Assembly: GCF_018595715.1 (NCBI RefSeq)
Contig: NZ_JAHEOJ010000013.1
Span: forward strand, 31,679-95,678
From: Glaciecola sp. XM2
Lineage (GTDB): Bacteria > Pseudomonadota > Gammaproteobacteria > Enterobacterales > Alteromonadaceae
Direction: 5' to 3'
DNA: 64,000 nt
Positions 1 through 7,717 of the stretch are shown here, piece by piece. The position numbers were made by a program, and so were the translations under genes. The notes beneath the pieces are model-generated. The model made no database searches. It was not told the origin of the DNA and saw nothing but the letters and a program-made list of their open reading frames with translations. Every line of letters starts with the position of its first letter. Position 1 is the first letter of the stretch.

Positions 1-15
1 ATGCTTACTAAATAA
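1..15 (+). CDS. Possible 3' end of the preceding gene (tatB-like), partial
   Basis: The window opens in a reading frame that closes with TAA at 13-15, eleven bases before the tatC start. In most gammaproteobacteria tatB lies directly upstream of tatC, so this is probably the end of tatB. Only four codons are visible, so the identity rests on gene order alone. Confidence 0.3.
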   Translation: MLTK

Positions 16-26
16 GGCAAACACAT

Positions 27-809
27 ATGTCGAGTAACACTGAAAACCCCTACAAAAAAGACGAAATGCCATTGCTTTCGCACTTAATTGAACTTAGAAC
101 ACGCCTCATAAAAGCCGTGTTGACTATTATTGTATTGTTTGTATCACTTATTTCTTTTGCTAACGAAATATACCTTATCTTGGTTCAACCCTTGATGAAT
201 CAGCTACCCGAAAATAGTGAAATGGTTGCTACAGGTTTAATAGACCCATTTTTTACTCCGTTTAAGCTGGTCTTAATTTTATCATTTTTTTTAGCAGTGC
301 CTGTTGTTCTTCACCAAGTATGGTCTTTTGTCGCTCCAGGTCTTTATACAGGCGAACGTAAATATGGGCGAGCTATCTTGACCAGCAGTATTGTTTTATT
401 TTATGCCGGCATGGTGTTTTGTTATTTCATTGTTTTCCCACTAATGTTCCAGTTTTTCCCTTCGGTAGTGCCTGACGGTATTCGCTACATACCCGACATG
501 ACAAATAGCTTAAACATTATGATCAAGCTGTTCTTTGCGTTTGGCTTAGCCTTCGAGGTTCCTATTTTCACTGTGGTTGCAGTATGGAGCGGGGCAACAA
601 CTGTGGAGAAATTAAGACAAGGCCGCTCATACATTATTGTGGCTGCCTTTGCAATTGGCATGCTGCTTACTCCGCCCGATATGATTTCTCAGACCTTATT
701 GGCTATTCCAATGTGGTTACTATTTGAACTGGGTTTGCTATTTGCCATTTGGTTTAAACCCAAGGTCGCTGAACTAAACACTCAAACGGCTGTGAGTAAA
801 CAGTCATGA
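27..809 (+). CDS. tatC: Sec-independent (Tat) protein translocase subunit TatC
   Basis: TatC is the polytopic inner-membrane receptor of the twin-arginine pathway. It binds the RR signal peptide of folded substrates and works with TatA and TatB. The 260-residue length matches the usual 250-260. The cytoplasmic N-terminus carries the conserved PLLSHLIELRTRL stretch (about residues 15-27), followed by six hydrophobic segments. The conserved AFGLAFEVPIF region, with the membrane-embedded Glu, is present near residue 175. The ATG at 27 follows the preceding stop closely, as expected within a tatABC operon. Nothing is missing. Very secure assignment. Confidence 0.97.
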   Translation: MSSNTENPYKKDEMPLLSHLIELRTRLIKAVLTIIVLFVSLISFANEIYLILVQPLMNQLPENSEMVATGLIDPFFTPFKLVLILSFFLAVPVVLHQVWSFVAPGLYTGERKYGRAILTSSIVLFYAGMVFCYFIVFPLMFQFFPSVVPDGIRYIPDMTNSLNIMIKLFFAFGLAFEVPIFTVVAVWSGATTVEKLRQGRSYIIVAAFAIGMLLTPPDMISQTLLAIPMWLLFELGLLFAIWFKPKVAELNTQTAVSKQS

Positions 810-862
810 AAGCGTTAATTTTGGCAGTTTGCCGCTATAAAAAGAATCATTTTAAAACGTTA

Positions 863-889
863 TATTTGCGCAAAGCTGTAGCGCAAATA
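863..889 (+). other. 9-bp perfect inverted repeat downstream of tatC
   Basis: TATTTGCGC (863-871) and GCGCAAATA (881-889) form a perfect stem with a 9-base loop, about 55 bases after the tatC stop. There is no T-tract after it, so it may be an RNA processing or attenuating hairpin rather than an intrinsic terminator. The rest of 810-1040 shows no convincing gene; tatD, often next in the operon, is absent. Confidence 0.4.
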
Positions 890-1040
890 AACGCTTTAAT
901 CTGTAAAAACGGTTGTTGCTTTCTAAGCACTGATTGTTCTGTTTCTTCTATCTGCAATTTTTGGGAAAGAGCAAAACAACAAGTATTAGCAAGTACAACT
1001 AACAACATCCTTAACATTACATATTTAAAATGGAACTGAT

Positions 1041-1604
1041 ATGAAAAAACAAAGTTTTATTGCGGCAGTATTACTATTGCTCTCTATCCAAGCAAACGCA
1101 GTGGTCATTTCACTTGATGACCAAGAAACAGATGGCGCAGCGTTTAACATTTTACCTTTTAATAATACTGATACACGCGAGGTATTAGGCATCAGTTTTA
1201 GCTTCTTCTTTGAAGCACTATCACCTTCATGGGCTAGCGATTTAGTAGTTGAAATTGCACACTTAGATAGTAATAACTTTTATCAAATTGGTACCCAAGA
1301 ATTTGGTTGTACTGACTTTGGCGTTGAGTGTGAATTTGATCTAGGATGGTTGGACGACTCTGGCGTATTTGAAGCGTCTGGTACACTTTCTTTAGACCCT
1401 GGCACCATCGCAGATGGCTCAGGCGAATGGGAAATTCTAATTGCTGAAAGCTTTGACGATGATGGCGTTGACGGTGTGTTTTTAGATGGCTCGTTTGTTG
1501 AAGTGATTCAAGGTGAAAGAGCTATTCCAGCTTCAGCTCCAGCGACCGCATTATTATTTATGTTTGCAGGTTTATCGTTAGTAGCGCGTAAAAGGTTGTC
1601 ATAG
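1041..1604 (+). CDS. Exported protein with PEP-CTERM-like C-terminal sorting signal
   Basis: This 187-residue protein has a clear signal peptide (hydrophobic run at residues 8-19 ending ANA). The mature domain is acidic and predicted to be beta-rich. The C-terminus is tripartite: an IPASAPATA stretch, a hydrophobic helix, and a terminal ARKRLS basic cluster. This layout matches PEP-CTERM/VPxxP-like sorting tails, which in other bacteria are recognised by an exosortase before surface release. The PEP core itself is replaced by a SAPAT variant seen in marine Alteromonadales. No exosortase is encoded in the window. The function of the mature domain is not recognised; the secretion and sorting layout is clear. 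Confidence 0.75.
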   Translation: MKKQSFIAAVLLLLSIQANAVVISLDDQETDGAAFNILPFNNTDTREVLGISFSFFFEALSPSWASDLVVEIAHLDSNNFYQIGTQEFGCTDFGVECEFDLGWLDDSGVFEASGTLSLDPGTIADGSGEWEILIAESFDDDGVDGVFLDGSFVEVIQGERAIPASAPATALLFMFAGLSLVARKRLS

Positions 1605-1624
1605 TATTGTTGGAATTATTTATA

Positions 1625-1675
1625 AAAAGATGATGAAACTACTACTGTGACTGTAAACAAATTTCATCATCTTTT
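1625..1675. terminator. Probable bidirectional rho-independent terminator
   Basis: A 14-bp perfect AT-rich stem pairs 1625-1638 (AAAAGATGATGAAA) with 1662-1675 (TTTCATCATCTTTT). It lies between the plus-strand gene ending at 1604 and the minus-strand gene ending at 1869. T-rich sequence follows on the plus strand. The 23-base loop is long, so the strength is uncertain. Confidence 0.55.
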
Positions 1676-1868
1676 CTTATCCATTTGCAACAATCAATAT
1701 TAATCTAAATCAAATATTGCACGCTTTTCAACAGCTCAACCTAGTTTGACTTGTTATATAGATAAAAGAATATTTGCGCCATCGCGGCAATACCACATAA
1801 TCCTACTTGATATATAACCTCATTCAGTAACCATCATCCTGCAGTGAGCCTAGGGCAACAGCCCTTTG

Positions 1869-4043
1869 TTATTCACCAGGGTGATATTTACGGACCGTAT
1901 TTTTCTCTATATCTTCTGGGTAAAAGTAAACGTCGCGTAATTTACCCGCTGCATACAATGGCGCCTGATCGTTGAAATGCGGACTGGCTGGGTCACCGCT
2001 CTGCCCGCCTGCAGTAATAGCCTTTGCTTTGACTTTGTCACCAAACTCAACCACCGCAACAAAGCTATTACCTCGCGTGCCATAAATACGTTTAGTGCCG
2101 TTGAATGTGCGCTGACCATAGGCAGCCAGTGAGCCCCAGCGGGCAGAGGCAAAGCCAACGGGAATGCTTGGTTCATCGTCATCAAAAGGCTGCACAATAT
2201 CACCGGTTAAACGCTGGAATCGGTTTATCTCGCCCCAAGGAGTTTCTGCGCTACCAAAATCAGCAATTAGCTGCTCTTTAGCCTCTTGCAAGGTTGCCAC
2301 CCCTATTTCAGCGGTATATTCGGCAATGTATTGGTCAAAGCTAAGTCCTTTTTCCTCAGCCTCGCTGCGCCGGGCTTGATTATCGGCAGCTTTGCTACGC
2401 AATTTTTGACCCCATATAATCGCCAACGACGTTGCTGTAGAGTCAACACTAGAACGGTGATCCCAGCCTTTGAGTAAAGCAATTTGAGGCGCAAGCTCAG
2501 CAACTGGCTCAGCTTCATAAGCTTGGTATAAAACCGGTAATAATACATCAAACGCGGTTAGTCGCGGGCTATATGCCGCGGCGGCTAAACTGTCTATCGT
2601 GAAGTCTTTCTTCCCATCTAACACTTCAATGGCATGAATACCGCGATAGTTCTCCGGAAAGTTCTCCATATACGGCGGGTAATCCTCCGCCTTAGGGCTG
2701 TACTTAGGCCCCGCCATCATCCATGGCCAGTTGTTTGTATTATTCAAATAACCGCTTTTAGGGTTGTAGCCATGCACGGTTTCTTCGAGTGTGTGAAGCC
2801 CTTGCCAGTCGGTAGCAGGGTTGCTGCCGTCTACTGGTTTTTTCCAATCAAATGACGGGTCACGCCGTGGAATAAAATTACTGTGGAAGTAAGCAATATT
2901 GCCCTCAGAATCAGCAAACAACGTGTTGTTTGATGAATTAGTATGCAAGCGCATATTCTCGCGGTAATCGTCATAATTGGTGGTTTTTGTGCGACCGTAT
3001 GACTGTTTTAATGCATCAATTGGGTTTTGCATCAACGCTACGCTTATCCACTTTCCATCGAGCTCTCGCACAATGGGGCCACGATGGCTGTAATATACCG
3101 TAAAGGTTCTCGTCTTTTGTCCTTGGTCTGTTTTATAAGCTAAGCTAATCTCTCTTTGGCGCAGTGGCTTCCATACGTCACCATGCTTGTAGTAATAAGC
3201 ATCTTTGCGCTTCTCAACGGTCTCTAAAAACTCATCAATAAAATCGGCGCCGCTTGAAGTATGCATCCAACCAGTATTTTCATTAAAACCCTGGTAAATA
3301 AAGAACTGGCCCCACGTAACGGCGCCATACGCATTTAAGCCCTCGTCACTACGCATGTGCATTTCTGCTCGAAAGTAGAAGGAGGTGTGCGGATTGATCA
3401 GCAATAATGCGTTACCATTTTTGGTATTCTGCGGGGCAATAGCAAAACCGTTAGATCCCCGTGGCTCAGCATTAGGGTCTTGGGTTAAAGCCACTAGTTG
3501 TTCACTAGATTTGTCGTTGCCATAAAAGCTTTCAAGCCCGTTTATACTAATGCTCTCAATGTCGCCGCCAATACTTCCTTCCGTGAAGGTTAGCGCCATC
3601 CACGGCTCAAACTTGGTAATCACTCTTGGCTGAACTTCTGGGTGAGTATGAAGGTAATAATTTAGGCCGTCGGCCCAAGCTCTCATGAGCGTTTGCAAAT
3701 ATGCTGGGCTTTGTGAAAACTTTTGCTTCATATCGACAGGGTCAATATAAATCTGCATGCGCAAGTCACGATATAGCTCGCTCTCACCTTCAGCTTCAGC
3801 TAAACGCCCCATTGCGTTTAAATAATTGACTTCAATACGATTGAAATCATCTTCAGCTTGCGCGTAAATCATGCCAAATACAGCATTTGCGTCTGTTTTG
3901 CCATACACATGAGGAATTCCCCAAGTATCGCGCGTTATAGTGACTTCACTGGCTTGCTTTTGCCAACGCGCAATATCTGAATCGTTTGCCAGTGTTAAAA
4001 AGCTAGAGCATATGAGGGCTAAAAAAAGAACAAACGATTTCAT
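1869..4043 (-). CDS. Secreted penicillin acylase family (Ntn-hydrolase, S45) amidase
   Basis: A 724-residue N-terminal-nucleophile hydrolase of the penicillin acylase family. These enzymes cleave amide bonds of acylated substrates such as beta-lactams, acyl-homoserine lactones or lipopeptides. A signal peptide (residues 1-19, ending LAN) sends it to the periplasm. The N-terminal part has the typical TRDTWGIPHVYG motif (38-49) and the AQAEDDF motif (61-67). Autocleavage is expected before Ser197 in PRGSNGFAI, which would become the catalytic N-terminal Ser of the beta subunit. NPHTSFYFRAEMH after it is also typical. The substrate cannot be read from sequence; the nearest well-known relatives include acyl-homoserine-lactone and aculeacin acylases. 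It stands alone, with no obvious operon partner. Confidence 0.93.
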   Translation of the reverse strand: MKSFVLFLALICSSFLTLANDSDIARWQKQASEVTITRDTWGIPHVYGKTDANAVFGMIYAQAEDDFNRIEVNYLNAMGRLAEAEGESELYRDLRMQIYIDPVDMKQKFSQSPAYLQTLMRAWADGLNYYLHTHPEVQPRVITKFEPWMALTFTEGSIGGDIESISINGLESFYGNDKSSEQLVALTQDPNAEPRGSNGFAIAPQNTKNGNALLLINPHTSFYFRAEMHMRSDEGLNAYGAVTWGQFFIYQGFNENTGWMHTSSGADFIDEFLETVEKRKDAYYYKHGDVWKPLRQREISLAYKTDQGQKTRTFTVYYSHRGPIVRELDGKWISVALMQNPIDALKQSYGRTKTTNYDDYRENMRLHTNSSNNTLFADSEGNIAYFHSNFIPRRDPSFDWKKPVDGSNPATDWQGLHTLEETVHGYNPKSGYLNNTNNWPWMMAGPKYSPKAEDYPPYMENFPENYRGIHAIEVLDGKKDFTIDSLAAAAYSPRLTAFDVLLPVLYQAYEAEPVAELAPQIALLKGWDHRSSVDSTATSLAIIWGQKLRSKAADNQARRSEAEEKGLSFDQYIAEYTAEIGVATLQEAKEQLIADFGSAETPWGEINRFQRLTGDIVQPFDDDEPSIPVGFASARWGSLAAYGQRTFNGTKRIYGTRGNSFVAVVEFGDKVKAKAITAGGQSGDPASPHFNDQAPLYAAGKLRDVYFYPEDIEKNTVRKYHPGE

Positions 4044-4328
4044 AAATATTTACCTTTGTAGAGTCTTTAGCAAATATATCGGTAGGGCTGATGCGTGTAA
4101 AGCGTTGATATTTTTAAACTACCGCTCATCAAAAATAAACGCATCTTGATGCCGGTTCTCGAAGTTTACTGGCGACAGCAAACTGCTAGAGCCATGTGTT
4201 ACTTTTACGTTGTGAGATAGTCAATGTTGATATCAGCTTCGGACAAAGCTAATATTTGCATGATTAACCGCCCTATCTTTGTGAACATATGCCTTGCAAA
4301 AGCAGGCAATAGGATAGCGGTTCGACTA
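4044..4328. other. Intergenic region between acylase and XRE regulator
   Basis: This 285-base stretch separates two minus-strand genes and should hold the acylase promoter. I see no coding frame with a credible start, no strong hairpin and no repeat. Confidence 0.4.
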
Positions 4329-4640
4329 CTAACGCATAAACAACAATACCGCTGCGCCTCCCAATGCTACCCCACTGATAAAAGTAACCACCAATACAAG
4401 GCTCTTTTTACCTAAAACAGGTATTTGACTCGTTTGTTCTAGGCTGGGTACTTCAAAGAAGGTTTCGCGCTTGGTATCAAAGGCAACGCAGAGTGCCATC
4501 AGGGTTTCAAGTGAGGCTGTGCCTTTATTTTCAACTCGTTGGATGGTCCGCATGTTTACCCCGCATACATCTGCCAAATGTTGCTGCGTCCAGTTATTCG
4601 CAAGACGCATATCTTTTACTATGTCACCACGCAGTTCCAT
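4329..4640 (-). CDS. XRE-family HTH regulator with C-terminal membrane anchor
   Basis: A 103-residue protein. Residues about 6-60 form a Cro/C1-type helix-turn-helix, with recognisable NNWTQQHLADVCGVNMRTIQ and the following RVENKGTASLETLMALCVAFD. The C-terminus (about 80-101) is a single hydrophobic transmembrane helix. A membrane-tethered XRE protein of this shape would bind DNA near the membrane. It lies 7 bases downstream of the 162-residue membrane protein, so the two are probably co-transcribed. A likely target is the dyad-rich divergent promoter at 5137-5339 (inference). Confidence 0.85.
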   Translation of the reverse strand: MELRGDIVKDMRLANNWTQQHLADVCGVNMRTIQRVENKGTASLETLMALCVAFDTKRETFFEVPSLEQTSQIPVLGKKSLVLVVTFISGVALGGAAVLLFMR

Positions 4641-4647
4641 AATCTAA

Positions 4648-5136
4648 CTAACTACCTAGTAGAGAAACTATAAAGGATACAACAAAGTAGCCAAAAGCGG
4701 CGCCGGCCACAAAAAATGCGGCAATAAACGCAAGCACTTTATACCAAGGCTCTTTTTTCGCCCCTTTCTTTGTAATGGCTAACGTTTCTTTACCTATGCT
4801 TTCACCATTGGCAAACACTTCTGTTTCAACGGCTCCTTTTAGCACGCTTACCAAGTGAATATTAACTGTATAATTAACGCCTTCCGCTTCAAACTCATGG
4901 GTAGTTTTGAAACTAGTAACATTTCGCTTCATAGACACAGGATGATTATTAAAATATACCACCTCTTTACCCGACCAAGATGAACCATGCACAGATATAT
5001 CGTTATTATTATGTTTAAAGTAAAACCAATACCCTTTTAACATGCTGACTTGACTCATATCTGGTTTATCCTGTAGATGAATGTTTGTAGAATGATCTGC
5101 GTTGTTTGCTGCGACACTTTTTGTTGTATTTAACAT
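4648..5136 (-). CDS. Uncharacterised membrane protein, partner of the XRE regulator
   Basis: I do not recognise this 162-residue protein. Residues 1-130 are soluble and polar. The segment around 30-60 is aromatic-rich, and ITKKGAKKEPWYK precedes a long hydrophobic hairpin (about 131-160) that anchors the C-terminus. A good ribosome binding site (GAGGAAA) sits upstream of the ATG at 5136. It is the first gene of a two-gene unit with the XRE regulator and is divergent from the secreted protein at 5340. Confidence 0.7.
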   Translation of the reverse strand: MLNTTKSVAANNADHSTNIHLQDKPDMSQVSMLKGYWFYFKHNNNDISVHGSSWSGKEVVYFNNHPVSMKRNVTSFKTTHEFEAEGVNYTVNIHLVSVLKGAVETEVFANGESIGKETLAITKKGAKKEPWYKVLAFIAAFFVAGAAFGYFVVSFIVSLLGS

Positions 5137-5229
5137 CTTTGTTTCCTCGTTTAAGTTGACGAGATAAACTTACCCTTAAACACATAAGGTGATATACGTC
5201 ATAAAGACGACACAGCAACTTCATAATAA

Positions 5230-5268
5230 TACGACAGTCCTGTCATACGATACGACACTTGTGTGACA
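5230..5268. promoter_or_regulatory. Tandem dyad operator-like sites in a divergent promoter
   Basis: Two 18-base units, 5230-5247 and 5251-5268, both begin TACGACA and are spaced exactly 21 bp apart, two helical turns. The first contains the near-perfect dyad GACAG-TC-CTGTC, the second ACAC-TT-GTGT. They lie between the divergent genes starting at 5136 (minus) and 5340 (plus). The XRE protein encoded at 4329-4640 is the obvious candidate binder, which is inferred. Confidence 0.5.
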
Positions 5269-5339
5269 GTTGCAGGTAACCAACTGTATTTATTCAATAT
5301 CACAATACCTCACAGCGACAGGGAATCAATAGAGTTAAT

Positions 5340-6269
5340 ATGAGATTACTCTTTAGATATTTAATTATTTTAGTTTGGGCTTGCGCTAGCGTTAACGCAG
5401 CAGCATTACAAGCCCCATCATTTTCTAGCAAGCCTAAGCTCGACCACCAAGACAACTTTCAGGCACTTATGGAAAGTGTTGGCAAACTCGCCATTTTTAT
5501 TCGTATTAATCAGGCGGTTTATGAAAAATGTAATATACAAGCGAATTTGACTAAACAAGAGGCAAAAGCTGATTTTTTGTCTAGAAAAAAACTCGCATTC
5601 CAATTTAATGATTTATTGGCCGATTCGAACTTAGAACCCAAAGACGTGATGGGAGACGAGTTCACCGAACTGGTTGATGAATTTTGTGCTAGCAATAACT
5701 CTAGCATAGAAGTAGATATGAAAATTAGGCCGCTTGTTAATGCTCAACTTGAAGTGATGGAAAAATTAGATAGGTCACTCTTACTGAGTAGGCAACAAGA
5801 CAAAACGTATTCTAAAGAGCATATGCAGAGTGAGCTTGCTCACAAAATTGAGAATACAAATATTTTACCTCTTGATGAGAAAAGAGAAATTGCTAGCGCT
5901 ATGTATAGCGGGGTATATGTTTATGCTGGTGTTAACTATATAGAAAATAACGAAGACCTAAGCACGGCTATCAATATTCAAGAAGCGGTATATAAAGAAA
6001 CGCTCTCAAACAGTGACGCCTTCATACTGGGCAAAGTGAAATTGGCCAATGGCGATAAAAGCAGCTTAGATTTAATCATTGGTGCTGCGAGCGAGCAAAT
6101 GGTCAGCGCCCAAGAATGGCTCGGTAATTACTACGCATGTAACTCCAACAAAGCAAAGGGAACTTATTGGCTAGAAAAGGCGGATAAAAATGGAAGTGAA
6201 ACGGCTATTGACTCTATCTTGGAAATAAGAGATTTAGGGCGTCCAACTGTTTGCAGTTATTTGTTATAG
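5340..6269 (+). CDS. Secreted protein with Sel1-like C-terminal segment
   Basis: A 309-residue protein with a signal peptide (about 1-20, ending VNAA). Most of the protein is helical, rich in Lys, Glu and Asn, and without a domain I recognise. Near the C-terminus the stretch containing AQEWLGNYYACN and KGTYWLEKADKNG resembles a degenerate Sel1/TPR-like repeat, which usually mediates protein contacts. The gene is divergent from the membrane protein/XRE pair across a dyad-rich promoter, so the three may form one regulatory unit. Function unknown. Confidence 0.65.
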   Translation: MRLLFRYLIILVWACASVNAAALQAPSFSSKPKLDHQDNFQALMESVGKLAIFIRINQAVYEKCNIQANLTKQEAKADFLSRKKLAFQFNDLLADSNLEPKDVMGDEFTELVDEFCASNNSSIEVDMKIRPLVNAQLEVMEKLDRSLLLSRQQDKTYSKEHMQSELAHKIENTNILPLDEKREIASAMYSGVYVYAGVNYIENNEDLSTAINIQEAVYKETLSNSDAFILGKVKLANGDKSSLDLIIGAASEQMVSAQEWLGNYYACNSNKAKGTYWLEKADKNGSETAIDSILEIRDLGRPTVCSYLL

Positions 6270-6310
6270 TGTTATAAGTAACCAACCATAATCAAATGCC
6301 GGACTTACAT

Positions 6311-6466
6311 ATGATGTTCTTTGCTTTTTTTGTGATACCCGTTTTATTACTCATAACAGCTGTGGGAGCCAAAGCAATTATCGAATCACGGGAAGAAGAC
6401 AAAGAGATTCATCGACTTGCTGAAGAGGCAAGACGCAATAACGTTAAGCCGCTAGACGATTATTAA
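6311..6466 (+). CDS. Small single-pass membrane protein, 51 residues
   Basis: A short frame begins at ATG 6311 (a second in-frame ATG follows at 6314) and ends with TAA at 6464-6466. The product has an N-terminal hydrophobic helix (about residues 3-22) followed by a charged tail containing ESREEDKEIHRLAEEARR, a typical small inner-membrane protein layout with a short amphipathic cytoplasmic helix. No strong Shine-Dalgarno is visible. It lies between the secreted protein ending at 6269 and a pseudogene. Function unknown; coding character is supported by composition and layout only. Confidence 0.5.
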   Translation: MMFFAFFVIPVLLLITAVGAKAIIESREEDKEIHRLAEEARRNNVKPLDDY

Positions 6467-6483
6467 ATTCAAAAGCGTTACCT

Positions 6484-6789
6484 CTAAGGTCGAGCGAATG
6501 AATACGAGCCATCCGCAACCTCTATAATAGTATCTTTCATAGCAAGCTTTTTAACCCATCTGCTGGGAATGGCATCAATACCATAGACTGCGCCTGATAT
6601 TTGCCCACAAATCGCAGCTGTAGTATCTGTATCGTGTCCGATATTTGCTGCAACCCAAATACTCTCTTCAAATGACGAGCTATTCACAAAGCACGATAAA
6701 GCCGACTCTAAACTTTCAATTACATAACCACTGCCCGTGAGTTCATTGTAATGTTTTTCTAAAAATTGATGTTCATCTATTGTTAGCAC
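6484..6789 (-). pseudogene. Truncated ADP-ribosylglycohydrolase (DraG family) remnant
   Basis: The 101 residues correspond to the C-terminal third of an ADP-ribosyl-glycohydrolase (family usually about 260-350 residues). The diagnostic metal-binding stretch NIGHDTDTTAAICGQISGA is intact, as are GYVIESLESAL before it and IPSRWVKKL after it. The N-terminal half, with the other metal-binding acidic cluster and the family's opening Gly-rich motif, is absent from the 200 bases upstream. It is therefore a decayed fragment, unlikely to be active, although the remaining frame is open. Confidence 0.8.
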
Positions 6790-6941
6790 ACTGCTGCATG
6801 ATGAGTGTTAGGTAATACCTCTAAAAATATCCATCTTATCTTCAGTTTTGAAAAGGCTACGCACTCACATGTTCAGCACATGCCCCATCAATAATAAATA
6901 ATGATCAAAAACTGCGCATAAAGTCCCAATAATGTTTTCTT

Positions 6942-6958
6942 CTTAAGCTAAATTTAAG
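6942..6958 (+). promoter_or_regulatory. PmrA/QseB-type response regulator box
   Basis: CTTAAG (6942-6947), five bases, then TTTAAG (6953-6958) fit the YTTAAK-N5-YTTAAK direct repeat bound by PmrA/BasR and QseB-type OmpR-family regulators. It lies about 45 bases before the first gene of the operon. That operon encodes an OmpR-type regulator of this class at 11350-12018, so autoregulation is likely. A TGCTACAAA extended -10-like element follows at 6975-6983. Confidence 0.6.
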
Positions 6959-7003
6959 TTTCGCGCATTACACTTGCTACAAAATTGAGTATAGGAAGCC
7001 GTA

Positions 7004-7717
7004 ATGCAAACAATTTTACGCAATATTTCAGATAGTCAGAGCACTGAACAGTATGCGGCTAGTTGCGTTCATCAGCACTCAAAAAAATATGCATTTGATA
7101 TAGACCTTTTTGCGTTGAATGACGATGGTCGTCATGAAGCACAACACTTTATCAAAAGCGGTTATTTGAAGGCATACAATGCCAATATAGAGGTCACCAG
7201 TCCTTGGTTACTTGCTATCAATAATGGCCAGTACAAAGCAGCACTGGGTATACGACCAGCAATAGAAACGTTATTTTTGGAACAATACCTTAGCCTTCCA
7301 GTTGAACAGGTTCTTTCTCTCCACAATAAAGTAGCCATGCGCTCCGAGATAGCCGAAATTTCAAATCTATATAGCAACGCAAACAAATTTACCATTCCTC
7401 TATTTTTAACAACGGCAGTGTCACTTTATTGTAATCAATACACATATATGGTGTTTTCAGCAACAGAACATGTCCTTACTCTGATTTCTAAAACCGGTAT
7501 TTCTCACACACTACTGGGTAAAGCTGATGAGTCATTACTCCTTCATTCAACAAATGATTGGGGGACATATTATTCGACAAATCCAAAAGTAGTATCACTA
7601 AATCTTTTAGAAGTGATGTCGGTGATCTCATCAAGCAAGCTTTTTATGAATATGTTTAGCGGGCTTGAGCCACGCATTGCTTTGGCAGCAACAAAAATTG
7701 GAACGACGCCAGTATGA
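7004..7717 (+). CDS. Thermostable hemolysin family protein (putative acyltransferase-like fold)
   Basis: A 237-residue protein of the thermostable hemolysin (delta-VPH) family. Typical family stretches are visible: AALGIR (79-84), LFLEQYL (90-96), R113 with EISNLY (118-123), VFSATEHV (about 150) and WGTYY (about 188). The R...EISNLY pattern resembles the conserved segment of LuxI-type and GNAT acyltransferases, so an acyl-transfer role is at least as plausible as lysis (inference). There is no signal peptide, which argues against a classical secreted toxin. It is the first gene of the operon, with an AGGAAG ribosome binding site, and its TGA overlaps the next ATG. Confidence 0.85.
   Translation: MQTILRNISDSQSTEQYAASCVHQHSKKYAFDIDLFALNDDGRHEAQHFIKSGYLKAYNANIEVTSPWLLAINNGQYKAALGIRPAIETLFLEQYLSLPVEQVLSLHNKVAMRSEIAEISNLYSNANKFTIPLFLTTAVSLYCNQYTYMVFSATEHVLTLISKTGISHTLLGKADESLLLHSTNDWGTYYSTNPKVVSLNLLEVMSVISSSKLFMNMFSGLEPRIALAATKIGTTPV

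Noticed and set aside
806..1039. A 77-codon frame overlapping the tatC stop by four bases
   Set aside because: Its composition (scattered Cys, Lys, Asn, no pattern) does not look coding, it includes the 863-889 hairpin, and it is not tatD, the usual neighbour. I treat it as intergenic.
7004..7717. Reading the hemolysin-family protein as a secreted toxin
   Set aside because: It has no signal peptide, and it is embedded in a metabolic-type operon, so the name is kept only as a family label.
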